Source: Lepisosteus oculatus (Eukaryota > Chordata > Actinopteri > Semionotiformes > Lepisosteidae). From it: a stretch of 64,000 nt of DNA. The notes under the pieces are model-generated. The model did not search any database and was not told the DNA's origin. It saw only the letters and a program-made list of their open reading frames with translations. Shown here in pieces: positions 1 to 11,070 of this stretch (position 1 is its first letter; each line of letters begins with the position of its first letter). The position numbers were made by a program, and so were the translations under genes. The stretch is from contig NC_090697.1 in assembly GCF_040954835.1 (NCBI RefSeq), positions 4,538,501-4,602,500 of the forward strand, written 5' to 3'.

Positions 1-83
1 TAAAAATATAGCCAAAAGGATCGTTTTTAAGGAACAGTTAATTCCAAGCTGAAAAGACAAGACTCAACGTGTCCTCTATTACT

Positions 84-155
84 CTTTAGCTCTATAGTTT
101 ACAGCTTGTCCATGGTCATTCATTATTAATATTATTAATAATATTGTAGCGCCCT
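84..155. repeat. fragment of the inverted repeat seen at 42.65-43.85 kb
   Basis: A stretch with the shared core ACAGCTTGTCC followed by GGTCATTCATTATTAATA recurs at about 42700-42745 and, in reverse complement, at about 43775-43815. Only this short block is recognisable here. The rest of 1-450 shows no coding potential or family I can name. Confidence 0.45.
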
Positions 156-454
156 CGCCGGGTTCCTTAGCAGATGTCTGATAATGTGCGCCATGGTGCA
201 GGTTGGGAACTGCTGTCGGGGGATGGACTGAGGGTCCGCAGGCTGGCCGCTAGCTGACCCAGGCTGTGTCAATAGTGTTCACAACAAGCTATAATAGTGG
301 ACTATTTTTATGTATTTGGCTACGTAAGAAACAAACCAAAAATAATTCCCTGATTGGGCTTTGAACCGCCTGGGTGCAGCATGTTACATTACAGTCCATG
401 AGCTTATATGTCCAATACCACTATAAGGACACCAACAGTTTTGTTTTATAAAAT

Positions 455-902
455 GCTGCTGGCACTCAGAGTCTGAGAATGTCCTGGACTCTGTGGAGCC
501 TCTTTTTTCTGGAGGGACTGGTCATTCATTGGTTGGAAGATTTGCGGGTATTCGAGACACTCGTGGGGTTACCCTGCCCTACCAGTACCTGATTGGCTGA
601 TCAAGGTGGAGGATGAGTAACAATGCTCTCCGACCTTAGGGTTGTAAACACCTTGGAATGAAACTCTCCTTTGGAATCCCCCAGACAGAAAGGCACCAGA
701 GATGACCATTCATTAGGGTGGCTGGAGAATCTCAGCCCTGGGAGTTGTTCCTTATCAGGAAGCTATCAGACTGAAAAACAACTTAAATCTGAACCACATG
801 GAATGGCCTCTGTGTCCCGCACCACTGAGATGAGGGAGAGAGAAACTGGCAAGGGAGCAGCAAACTGAATTCCTGTATTATTAATAAGCATTGCCGCTAC
901 AA
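455..902 (-). repeat. R3 repeat, partial copy (LTR-like)
   Basis: This matches 24690-25144 (same orientation) and 30556-30960 (opposite orientation) over several hundred bases. On the minus strand it begins TGTAGCGGCAATGC and carries the shared block CCAGTTTCTCTC. The family looks like the end of an LTR element (starts TG, AATAAA-like signals in longer copies), but I see no coding region to prove it. Treated as an old, partial copy. Confidence 0.5.
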
Positions 903-1041
903 GTGTACCAATAAAAGGGATGCACAAACCTATAAACAATTAATTGTGTGATACTGTATGACATGCAGAGTAATACCAAATGTGTCAGAACACAGTATTA
1001 TAACAATGTTTATTGTGTCCTTTTATATAATAGGCCTGATC

Positions 1042-1918
1042 AGCGATGATGACCAGTCCACTTACAGGGATGAAGTCGTACAGCTGCTGAGGTGGTGTCA
1101 TAGCAATAACCTGGACTTGAACGTGAACAAAACAAAAGAGCTAATAGTGGACTTTCGGAGACACAGGCCGCACACTCACAGCCCACTCAGTATTGATGGA
1201 ACAGAAGTGGAAACAGTCACCAGCTTTAGGTTTTTGGGAATTCACATTTCTAATGATCTAACCTGGACTGTGAACACGGACTCTATCTTGAAGAAGGCTC
1301 AGCAGTGCCTCTATTTCCTGAGGTGCCTCAAACGATGGGGGATGCCAGTACCTGTGTCGGTGAACTTCTACAGCTACACTGAGAGTGTCCTCACCAACTG
1401 TGTTTTACGCAACACCTCTTCTCAAGAGAGAAAGGTACCGCAGAGAATGTTGAATGTGGCCCAGATGACCATCGGCTGTTGTCTCACTGAGATTAAAGAG
1501 CTCTATGAGGACAACTGCCATGGTAGAATTCCATCACAGAGCACAGTCACCACCCCAGGCATGAGCTCTTCACCCCACTGCTTTCAGGCAAGAGAAACAA
1601 GAGCATACGGACACTTACCACCAGATTCTTCAATAGCTTCTACCCACAAGCAGTGAGATTGGCGAACACATTTGGCCATGCCCCTCGGACCACACCTACA
1701 CCCTCTACCTCATTATGGTTTCTTATTTATTGCATATATCTCCAGTCATTGTTTACACATCTGTATTGTTTACATTCAAACTGTTTACTTGTACATTGTC
1801 TACTGTTTGTTTGTATATTGTCTTGATTCGCTGTCTACACTTTGTGTTTTTACACTTGTTTTAACAATCGAGACATGTACTGGTTACATATGGCAATAAA
1901 GCTCAAGTTCAAGTTCTT
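1042..1918 (+). mobile_element. LINE 3' fragment, CR1/L2/Rex1 group
   Basis: The 5'-truncated copy encodes the C-terminal part of a reverse transcriptase. The open frame to 1656 contains NLDLNVNKTKELIVDFRR, SFRFLGIHISNDLTW and KKAQQCLYFLRCLKRWG, the thumb region motifs of this LINE group (compare 7150-7380). After the frame ends, a 3' untranslated part runs to AATAAAGCTC and a short tandem TTCAAG tail near 1905-1918. The copy has lost the catalytic FADD box and cannot be active. Confidence 0.85.
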
Positions 1919-3284
1919 AAGCACTTGGTTTTAGGTTTTCTCAACCACTATATGCAACCCTAATGAATGTGCGTGGCAAGTTTATAAAATAAGCGTCGAT
2001 GCTTTTCAGGTACAGTATGAGAAGCTTCTCTGTTCTTGCCATTCAGTTGGTAGAGGAGGTCATTTTTAATAATACATTAACAAGGTAGTCTCTTGAGTCT
2101 CCATTCCATTGATTTCCACAACCTGGGCATGGGAGTGAGATAAGGTGGGATCTTCAACTCGGTCGAAGTGGAAGCAAACGGTTATGTGTAGGGAAGAACT
2201 GTTCGGGTTTGTTTGTGTGGCCATCCCTTTCCCTAGCCTTTTCCCAGCCACACAGATTACCTTTTCATGTAGAAATGACCCTTTTTCCGCTCCCTTGAAT
2301 GCCATGATTTATTTTGCTAGCTCTCACATTTTGGGAAGAGGTGTCTTCAGTTATATAGCCCTGTGTCTGGAATATCTGTTGGATATGGGGAAAGTCTCTC
2401 CCTAGGATTAGATAGTGTGGCAAACCTTAGACTACTGTTTACTGAATAGTGAAAAGTTTGCCCTTGGAGTCGCAGCTTCAGGCATGTACTGTATGAGGAT
2501 GGGTCTTCTTATCTCCGTATGCGTAAGTGACAGATTAATTCTGTTCACAAATGCCTATACTGAGTCGAGGTTAAGGAGGACTGGTTCCATAAATGGGGTG
2601 TTTTTAAGTACCCGGGATTCTGACTTACACCCGATAAGGATTCTGAGGTATTACAGTCCATTATCTCTGTTCCCTGACTGGGCTCTCTTCTTGATCTTGA
2701 GAGAGGGAATAATGAGAATTCAGGCATTGTTATTCTACTCCAAACCATCCAGGGAATGAGAACCTTATCACCTCTTATCTCTGGTGCTCCCCCTTGGTGT
2801 GGAGTCCTTGACTCATTGTCGCTTCCTGGCAATTTTGAGTGATGTCATATTTAAGTCGTCTCGTTAGTCTCCACTGTGTAGCAGAACAATACTACTGCCT
2901 TTGACCACAGCAACATGTGAACTATAAATTCATGATTGTCAGTGATGGGAGCTTATATCATGTGTTTAATCACTGAACATGTTTTTAGTATGTTTTAGTT
3001 TTAATAGTTACACTAGAACATGGAGATCAGGGACTGAGCATCATCTCTTCCTCCTATAGTTTAGTTTAGAATAAAGTCATGGAACACAAAGTGAAGGTGT
3101 GGAGTCCTGACCAACACAGGTCAGGCTGGTCAGGGTGGGAACCAGAGACCACAGATCAGGAAGGGGAAACATGGGACAGCCACACGTACACTCACATAAC
3201 ATGTATACAAACCCTCGTCCTTCCCCCCGAGTCCCAGGAGTTAAAGATGTCCTTGATATTTCCCAGCTATCCTAGACAGGTTCC
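1919..3284. other. intergenic, no gene recognised
   Basis: Only short open frames occur and none resembles a known family. The part from about 2000 to 2900 has the look of an old, unclassified repeat (pyrimidine-rich, mixed TATTTAAG and AATA signals), but no terminal repeats or duplications could be found. Confidence 0.4.
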
Positions 3285-3760
3285 TGGAAGAGGTGTTAGT
3301 GGGGCCAGCAGGGGGCGCTCACCCTGCAGTCCATGTGGGTCCTAATGCCCCAATATAGTGACGGGGACACTATACTGTAAACAGGGCCTTCCTGTTTACT
3401 ATCATGTAAACAGAAATAAAACCAAGCTCCTGACTCTCTGTGGTCATTAAAAATCCCAGGGTGTTTCTTGAAAAGAGTAGGGTGTAGCCCCAGTGTCCTG
3501 GCCAAATTTCCCATTTGGCCTCCTAATAATCCCCATCTATGAACTGGCTTCATTACTCAGCTCTCCTCCCCACTGAGAGCTGGTGTGTGGGGAGCGTTCT
3601 GATGCACTATGGCTGCCGTCGCATCATCCAGGTGGGGCTGCACATTGGTGGTGGTGGAGGGGATCCCCATTATCTGTAAAGCGCTTTGAGTGGACTGTCC
3701 AGAAAAGCGCTACATAAGTGTAAGTAATTATTATTATTATTATCATTATTATTATTATCT
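3285..3760 (+). mobile_element. 5S-rRNA-derived SINE (SINE3/Deu type), head truncated
   Basis: The body begins GTTAGTGGGGCCAGCAGGGG and ends with the tail AAAGCGCTTTGAGTG, AGAAAAGCGCTACATAAG and a (TTA)n microsatellite at 3729-3757. Copies at 23048 and 25520 carry the same body preceded by a clear 5S rRNA-like head, which is missing here. The tail motif is shared with tail-only copies at 37622 and 56318. Confidence 0.85.
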
Positions 3761-4583
3761 ATCCTAACATGCTCTCCTGAGGCTGACATCACCAGCCCCA
3801 TGGCCTGTCCACTCAGAGCCCCATCACTGTCTGAGGAGAGCGCTACAATACTATCTCAGAGCTCAATTCTGTGCTTTGTACTATCAAGGGCCAAGACCTT
3901 GCTGTTGTTCTAACTGAAATGCAGTTCTCACTACAAGGGGCTCTGAATCAGAATTTTTGAATAAATCTGATATGAACAATATGTTAATGCACTGTGTAGG
4001 CCACAATAATAATATAGAATTATTAAAAAGCTGAAAAAGAAATCCAGGAGGGTTTGTATGAAGGTAGCAAAAACAAACAATAAAAACAAATGACAAACCC
4101 TAAAAGTGAAGTGGCTGCATAAGAAAAAAACTTTGGTTTTTCTGTTGACTCATCTTTTTTATCTTTTGACTTTTTTAAATGGAAAATCAATTAAATTGAC
4201 AAACAAAACATAGGGATATACAGTATGGTTTAAAGCATACGATATTTGTTGCCATGTTATTGAAAAGATATTGCTGCTCTTGAAAACTATAGCCAGATAC
4301 TATCTTGAACAAACTCCATAGGGATCTTATACAAGTTTTCAAACTCCTCAATGTCAGTGAGAATGTCCAATTTGTACAGTTATTAAAAGGCTTATTATTA
4401 ATAAATTATTAATATTTATTTCATAATATCTATTTTAGCTTTAAGTTCCATCGTGTTTATGATCTTTTTATGTTTAATCTCACTGCACTCTGAGGATTTG
4501 GGATGCACTCTATGCTCCACACATGGCTCCACCCCAGGACAACTGGTGTCATTAGAAAAACAGAACACTGATCCACGCTTACT

Positions 4584-4620
4584 AGCACCAGGAGGGGCCA
4601 GTAAGAATTTATATAAATGT
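4584..4620 (+). promoter_or_regulatory. TAAR promoter block of the 4767 pseudogene
   Basis: CACCAGGAGGGGCCAGTAAG is followed by TATATAAA at about 4610-4617, about 150 bp before the ATG. The same arrangement precedes all five intact TAARs in the window (16151, 28480-, 36770-, 50168, 58279), so it probably marks the core promoter. The transcription start would be expected about 25-30 bp after the TATA box. Confidence 0.65.
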
Positions 4621-5302
4621 CATACAAACATGAAATGTTTTACAGACGTTGGTAGAAGTCAAAGATGTCAGTGCTGTTCTAATTAGTATAGCCAGGATCT
4701 ATGTTTATTTAATATTTAAATTCTGGTATATTAAGTATAGATAAGTAAACATTATTATACATTTCAATGGAAGTAATAGAATTTGTACCAGTGCAGTATT
4801 GTTTTCAGACTTACAACTCATCCTGTATTAAGGAAGTCCGCTCTACAGCGTATGTAGTGATGTATATTTCTGCAGTGGTAGTGGTGATGTTGACAGTGTG
4901 TGGAAACCTGGTGGTGATCATCTCTATCTCTCACTTCAAGCAGCTACACACAACAACTAACTTCCTCCTGCTCTCTCTGGCTGTAACAGACTTACTATTA
5001 GGAATAATTGTGATGCCTTTCAAATTAATCGTGCTAATAGAAACATGTTGGTATTTTGGAGACATATTTCTCACAATTTTCACAACATTTTCATCTGCTC
5101 TCACTTCTGTTTCTGTTAACAATGTTGCATGCATATCGATTGATCGTTATTTTGCTGTTTGTTACCCTTTTGTTTATTCTGCTAAACTAATAACTAACAT
5201 AACATGGTCATTTATATTATTAAATTGGTTTTTATCACTGCTATACAATTTGGCTTTTGTTTATTTTAATAGAAATAGCAGTGCTGAACTCAACACTTGT
5301 CT

Positions 5303-6625
5303 ATCCAACGATCAGCTTGAATTCTTCCTGCACCATTTCACCAACTTCCACCCGTCCCTCAAATATACGGTTTACATTTCTTACACCACTCTTCCGTTTC
5401 TAGACATCCACTTGTCTATCAACTACCCCCGACTGTCCACTTCAGTTTATTACAAACCCACGGATTCACACAGCTACCTCCTGTACAGCTCATTTCACCC
5501 CAGCCACACTAAAAACTCTCTTCCTTTTTCACAGTTCCTTAGGTTACGACGATTATGCAGCGACGACATCGACTTCGAAAACCAAGCCCTCGAAATGTAC
5601 TCGTTTTTTATCAACAGAGGATACCCCAGCAGTGTGATTGACAGGGCCCTTGCCCGAGCCAAAAACACCCCCCGGACCATCAACCCGATCAGGAACTCCC
5701 GCCGTAACAACTGCATTCCTTTGGTGCTTCCTTACCACCCTAACACACTTCCTATCCCCAGGACCATTAACCAGAACTTTTCCATCCTACAGGATGATCC
5801 CTCCATTGGGGCCCTCTTTTCTGATCGCCCTATCATCTCATATCGCCGACCACCTAATCTGCGTAACCTCCTTGTCCACAGCTCCCTTGACCGCCCTCAG
5901 CAACCATCCACACCAGGCACTTTCCCTTGCAAAAGAGCTCGCTGTATCACCTGCAAGTACACAGCCACCACCACACTCATTCAAGGCCCCTCAGGACAAT
6001 TCCGGATCACCCAGACAGCATCTTGTACCTCCAGCAACCTTATTTACTGTATCTCTTGCAGTAAATGCCCAGCCATCTACATTGGGGAAACAGGAAGGAG
6101 ACTCGGAGACCGCTTCAGAGAACACGTCAGGGCTGTGAAGATTAAAGATCTCTCCAAGCCCATTGTTTCTCATTTCACCTCTGAAGGCCACGACCACTCT
6201 AATCTCTCCGTCTGTGTTCTCAAAGACGGTTTTCCGAACTCATACATCAGAAAGACCACCGAAACTAAAATTATTCTGCAGCTAGGATCACACATTCTCC
6301 CTTCCCTTAACGACAGATTACTGTTCTTTTAAATTTTCTCCATTCATTGGAAGTTTCATTTCACACCTCTCTGCACCCATTCTGACTTCACACCTCTTGA
6401 TTGGCCTCTCTTTCTGTCCCCTGCTCCCGCCTCTCACTCCTCCTCCCTCTCAACCTTTGTTCTCCCGCTAGTTTACCTTTGCCTACTGCCCTGTCTCTCT
6501 CACACCTGATGAAGGCTCCACGGCCGAAACGTTGTGTTCTCTTTCTTCTTTTTTTCAGCATGGAATAAACCTATTACTTGTTCCTTTGCAGCCTACGCAT
6601 GCTGACGCAGCTACCCACCTGAACT
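5303..6625 (+). mobile_element. Penelope-like element, 5'-truncated, with GIY-YIG domain
   Basis: The reading frame from 5303 to 6332 holds the C-terminal part of a PLE reverse transcriptase (FLDIHLSINYPRLSTSVYYK, KPTDSHSYLLYSSFHPSHTK, FLRLRRLCSDD), a linker, a Cys-rich CKYT...CISCSKCP segment, and a GIY-YIG endonuclease (AIYIGETGRRLGDRFREHVR, then EGHDHSNLSV). The 3' end carries the block GAAGGCTCCAC...GCCGAAACG and AATAAACC found again at 55430 and 60616. An 8-bp target duplication ACTTGTCT flanks it (5295-5302 and 6626-6633). The RT palm is missing, so the copy is dead on arrival. Confidence 0.92.
6506..6540 (+). other. hammerhead-ribozyme-like core in the PLE 3' region
   Basis: CTGATGA (6506-6512) is followed by a short GGC/GCC hairpin (6514-6516 with 6523-6525) and then GAAAC (6526-6530). 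This is the order of conserved boxes in a type I hammerhead, and PLEs are known to carry minimal hammerheads. One unpaired A after CTGATGA departs from the strict model. Related tails at 55430 and 60690 have mutated the CTGATGA box. Confidence 0.4.
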
Positions 6626-6813
6626 ACTTGTCTTGGAGACTGTTTGTTTGTAATTGATAAAATATGGGGAATGGTTGATTTAATATTTGTATTTATTCTG
6701 CCTTGTTCTATAATGGTTGCCCTCTATTTGAAGATTTTTGTAGTAGCTAGCAGACATGCAAAATTAATCAACTGTGTTACAGCAAAAAATAGTCCTACAA
6801 ATGAAAGAAAACA

Positions 6814-8139
6814 ATACCATCCAGCCCTTACTTCTAAGGAGGAAGCTGGAGGAGATGCAAGTCGATGCCTCCATGACCTCGTGGATCACTGACTACCTGA
6901 CGGGCAGACCACAGTCTGTGAGACTTCAGAACTGCGTGTCTGAACTGGTAGTGAGTAACACAGGGGCACCTCAAGGGACAGTTCTTTCTCCATTCCTCTT
7001 CACCCTCTATACTTCGGACTTTAAGTACAACTCAAAGTCATGCCACCTGCAAAAGTTCTCAGATGACTCTGCAATTGTGGGATGTATCAAGGGTGAGCAG
7101 GAGGAGGAGTACAGAGGACTGGTCAGCAGCTTTGTGGAGTGGTGTGGGGTGAACCACTTGGAACTGAATGTTACAAAGACAAAGGAACTGGTGGTAGATT
7201 TCAGGAGGAAAAAGGTCAAACCTACTCCTGTCTACATCCATGGGAGTGGCGTGGAGATGGTGGACTCGTACAAGTACCTGGGAGTGCACATCGACGATAG
7301 ACTGGAATGGTCTAAGAACATCGAGGCCATCTATAAGAACGGACAGAGCCGACTTTACTTCTTGAGGAGGCTCAGGTCCTTCAATGTGTGTAGTAAGATG
7401 CTACACATGTTTTATCAGTCGGTGGTAGCGAGTGCCATTTTCTACGCAGTGGTGTGCTGGGGCTCTGGGATTAGAGCAGTAGATTCCAAAAGGCTGAACA
7501 AGCTCATCAGGAGAGCGAGCTCTGTCATTGGGTCTGACCTGGACCCCTTGGAGGTAGTGGCTGAGAGGAGAATGATGTCCAAACTGGAGGCCATCATGGA
7601 CAACTTCTCCCATCCCCTCTATGACAGGCTTGCAGGAATGAAGAGCACGTTCAGCAATAGACTGATTCATCCACGGTGCGACAGGGAGCGCTACAGGAGG
7701 TCATTCTTGCCGTCTGCCATAAGACTGTACAACGCATCCACCTTGCGTCTTGGCAGAGGCAACAGCGACAGTGACCTGTTTCTGGACTAAACGCATATAC
7801 ACATATACTGCTACATCTGTTCTCTTTCTTTTTCTTTTTCTTTTTCCCGTTTACAACCACTTTTGTGCAATATATGCCAGGGACCTGTGCAATACATTTA
7901 TATTTATATTTATATCTATGGTTACATCTATATTTATATTCATACGTGTGATACGATTTTCTGTGTACTGTTCTGTTCTAGTTTGTTCTTGTGTGTCCAG
8001 ACTGTGAGTAACTCTTGTATTGTATTGTATGTATTGTACTATTAGTATATAATTCGTTACACTGTGGCTGTGTTGTGTGTGTTAAGCTGCTGTTGCACTG
8101 CAATTTCCCTCACGGGATCAATAAAGTATCTATCTATCT
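6814..8139 (+). mobile_element. LINE, CR1/L2/Rex1 group, 5'-truncated
   Basis: The open frame to 7790 begins at NTIQPLLLRRKLEEMQVDAS and includes TGAPQGTVLSPFLFTLYTSD, the catalytic box FSDDSAI, NVTKTKELVVDFRRKK, YKYLGVHIDDRLEWS and a C-terminal RYRRSFLPSAIRLYN block. The 3' UTR ends GGGATCAATAAAGTATC followed by (TATC)n at 8126-8139. A short direct repeat AAAACA at 6808-6813 and 8140-8145 is the likely target duplication. The same family is present on the minus strand at 19879-21262. Confidence 0.9.
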
Positions 8140-8446
8140 AAAACATAACCTTACTAAGACATCTGAAGGAAAAGCTGCTAAAACGTTAGGGATCATTGTT
8201 ATTGTTTTTCTCTTGTGTTTGGTGCCATACTATATCTGCACTCTTGTTTATGAAAAGGTGAATATTTCTTCTTCTTCTGTGGTTATTACTTTTCTGTGTT
8301 GGCTGATGTTATTTAATTCTTCTTTCAATCCCATTATTTATGCTCTGTTTTATTCCTGGTTTCAGAAATCAGTTAAATTAATTATAACACTGAAGATTTT
8401 TAACCAATCATCATCTTTGATCAACCTGTTTCCAGAAACCTTGTAA

Positions 8447-9390
8447 AACTAGTGACAGTATGTGACTGCAAGCCTCAAGTATGTAAATATCTTCATTTTC
8501 TTCACACATTTCATGGCATGGCGGTAAAACTGAAATTCCTCATTTTGAAAAAAAACATACACAAATTCTATTTTTCTATATTCTTGAAGATGAACTTTAA
8601 AGTTATCATTTCTGACATCTAATAATGTTCTACATACACAGCGAATGCTAAGGGAATTCTCGAAATGGAGGAAGATTTAATCCAGTATTCACACTGAGAT
8701 GGCTTTTTCAGCAAGGATGGGAAACTCCATTTCTTTGGGCCAGAGTACTGCAATTTGGGCAGTTGGTTTTGTATTAGCATCTAATCTGCAGAAAAGGGTT
8801 GTTCTTATCCAGGTACTGTAGTTTGTTCTTTCAAGAGATTTGACTGTGCTATTTTTCAGGAATGTATTCATTCTGCGAGGAATGCAGTTGCCCTCTAATG
8901 TTTTAGAACCTGATTCTGGAGAGCATGTCTTCAGAATCATGTGAAGCATATCAATAGACACGAGATCTGTGCTTTCAATTGTCTTACTTTAATTGACCAA
9001 TTTTTGTAAAAAGTGCCCCAAACTATGCTAAATCTGTGTAAATGCTGAAACGTATAGTTAAATGTAAAACTTTAAGCCAATTGTCTTATAGTTAAATATA
9101 AATATAAGTGTCTTCTTCAAATGTATCTAAAATTTGAATAGATTTCACTTCTTACATTCATGTTTCCATCTCCCTGCACCTAAAATTATAATTCTGTCTA
9201 TCGAAGTCAATATTCCGCTAGGAATCACTTTAAAATCAATAGAATAGTTCTTTTTTTTAATGTTATGTAAATACAGTATTTCATTTTGACTTGTATAAAT
9301 ATCTCTATTGTTCTACTTCTCAAAGAAGACTTATATATTTTTTTCTTACTGTAATGTATTATTTAATTAGAGGCCTGTGAATTCTTTATT
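8447..9390. other. 3' flank of the TAAR pseudogene (SD2)
   Basis: AT-rich non-coding sequence, alignable in patches to 59482-60320 downstream of the intact TAAR at 58462, for example GGAATGCAGTTGCCCT and the block ending CATGTGAA. I see no gene in it. Confidence 0.6.
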
Positions 9391-9394
9391 CTCT

Positions 9395-10165
9395 GACACA
9401 GCTTTGTTGAGAGCAGTTAAAATGCAGGCACACTTGGGTAAACAAACATTTATTAATGCCAAGACACAAACTACACTACACAAAACAAAGCACACAGCAC
9501 ACTAGTTACTCTATGTATAGTATTTACAGACAAGGCGTTTCAGAGGCCTAGCCTTCTGGTCAACCAGAAAAGCCCAGACTGCTACTAAGCATTAAACGTT
9601 TAATGCCTACAAAGGCCACAAACGAATAAGATGCCTTCTAACTAAATACAATGCAACTTGCAGCTAAATCTCTCTCTCTGCACCCCCCATGCCGCAAAAT
9701 CAATGGGAAACTATATCCTAATCCATAAAAATGCACCCTAACCAGGAAAGACGTTTCTGGTATATTTTACCCAGGAAACACAAGTTCAAATACTGTACTG
9801 AGCTCCAGTCAGGTTTGGTTTGGATGACCAAGAAGTAGGGGGTTCTTGTCTGGCGCAAGCTTCAAGTCCCAACTCCTCCGGACTCCTCTCTCTTCTTCTT
9901 CTTCCCTGCTTCCCTGCTTTCTTCATTTTGTCCTGTGCTCCAAATGTGATCTTAGATTGTGTTTCTGTACTCCTCTTTGATAATCATTCACCCATAACCT
10001 ACCTAGGTATACTAAGGTAAACTTTACAATTGTTTCTGCTCAAGAGACTCCCAAGAGCTCAGCACACATCCTCTCTGGCTTTGAAGCTAGAAGTGTTTAC
10101 TCTTCCCAGTGTTATAAACTTTGTCTAAAATCCATGAGACACTTCTCAGTCGCCTAAAATTGTAA
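9395..10165 (-). repeat. R2 repeat copy inserted in SD2 copy A
   Basis: The segment is absent from the SD2 paralogue (60320-60450). Its left part, read on the minus strand, matches 21869-22040 (GAAACGCCTTG, TAACTTGTGTGT, AATAAATATTTGTT, CAAGTGTGCCTG). Weaker relatives lie at 29440-29915 and 57640-58075. The AATAAA signal and position-specific ends suggest an LTR-type fossil, but no coding part is seen. Confidence 0.45.
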
Positions 10166-10309
10166 CAATATTTAAACTGTATTGTTTTCCATTCTGGACA
10201 TGCAAAATATTCAATTAGTTTTATTTTTATTTTCTATTAAATGAAGATAATCGTATTCATACCTTGGTTGTCAAATTCGGTATTGACTTAAGTTTTATGA
10301 GTCTTATTG

Positions 10310-10735
10310 TGTGATTTGTTTTTCAATATATAAGCTGTTCCCCAGTGGATCATCTGGTTCCAAGCATTTGGTTCTGTCAGACCCCAGCAGTATGTGCATG
10401 TGCAGAGGAAACTGCTGCAGAGGGTCCTGTGACTGGCCTGTGTGCAGCAGGACCTGTGGGCATCTAGATGGCCTCTCCACTATTTTGTACAACTACCCAG
10501 ACCCAGGAATTACTCTCAACGCCATCTCCCAGAAAACCACAGGACCACTAGAGGTTATCACTCCCAGTACCAAGGAAGAAGTCTGGAGTACCAGTGAGTC
10601 CTACAGGGCCACTACCTGCAAACTGTAATGGAAAGTTACTGAGAAAAAGTGTTTTATCCTAAAATTTTGTTTACGGGCAGAGCTGTGCTGCAGAAGCAGC
10701 TGGATACTTAGAACAAAGTGTGATAGCACCCAACT
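10310..10735. other. SD2-conserved distal block, function unknown
   Basis: It shares CCAGTGGATCA, CAGTATGTGCATGTGCAG, GTCCTGTGACTGGCCTGTGT and the block TTTACGGGCAGAGCTGTGCT with 62990-63640. Between these anchors the two copies differ a lot. Each copy has short open frames in both strands, but none is recognised, and no splice-site pattern is convincing. It could be a remnant of a non-TAAR gene or of an older repeat. Confidence 0.4.
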
Positions 10736-10739
10736 CGTC

Positions 10740-11070
10740 AAGGGCACGGGATGTTTTAATAATGTTTATCTCTGCTGCTTGAAGAAGGGAGTATGAGAAA
10801 CTGTATAACTGCTCTTCTTTGCTTTAAGTAGAAACCTATGAGGAATGGATAATTACTGCTTCGCCTGTCCTTGAAGTGTTGCATCAGCTTAAAAATGATA
10901 TAAAACAAGGGGCTCTCCCTGCTTGCTTTTGAATCAGCTTTCACTTCTCTGCACAGACCAGTGATTGCTTTTTCCCATATTGCAACATGAATAAAGACCT
11001 TACTGAGTGAATGAGAACACCTCTCCTGGCTCTTCTTTGATAAAATTCCACAACAAAACCCTTCACAAGC
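10740..11070 (+). repeat. possible solo LTR-like fossil
   Basis: A compact block with TATAAAACA near 10900, a poly(A) signal AATAAAG near 10990 and an end at CCACAACA resembles a stand-alone LTR. I found no second copy in the window and no coding sequence, so the call is weak. Confidence 0.25.

Larger units (their letters stand above)
4767..8446 (+). pseudogene. TAAR pseudogene split by two retroelements
   Basis: Three pieces of one TAAR can be aligned to the intact paralogue at 58462: 4767-5302 (N terminus to ECL2), about 6634-6807 (TM5 to ICL3) and about 8146-8446 (TM6 to the C terminus, ending SSLINLFPETL). The gaps are filled by a PLE (5303-6625, in ECL2) and a LINE (6814-8139, in ICL3). 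The first piece keeps the N-glycosylation motif YNSSC, TVCGNLV (N1.50) and DRYFAVC, but lost one codon near TM1 and changed the TM3 disulfide cysteine (FC to FL). The second piece keeps Asp5.42 (MVDLIFVFILP). Apart from the insertions the frame is largely open, so loss of function was probably caused by the insertions and is fairly recent. The gene reads into the PLE in frame, giving a 521-codon chimeric frame ending at 6332. Confidence 0.9.
4440..10735 (+). repeat. segmental duplication SD2, copy A
   Basis: This block is paralogous to about 58130-63700 on the same strand, about 53.7 kb away. Shared parts include an upstream block (4462-4525 with 58160-58225), the promoter block, the TAAR gene, its 3' flank (8447-9385 with 59482-60320), and a distal block (10165-10735 with 60450-60600 and 62984-63640). 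Copy A has additionally taken in a PLE, a LINE and an R2 repeat. Copy B has taken in a PLE tail and a Tc1 element. Divergence is moderate, so this duplication looks older than SD1. Confidence 0.85.

Noticed and set aside
5495-6197. Overlapping frames on both strands within the PLE
   Set aside because: They are shadows of the RT/GIY-YIG frame.
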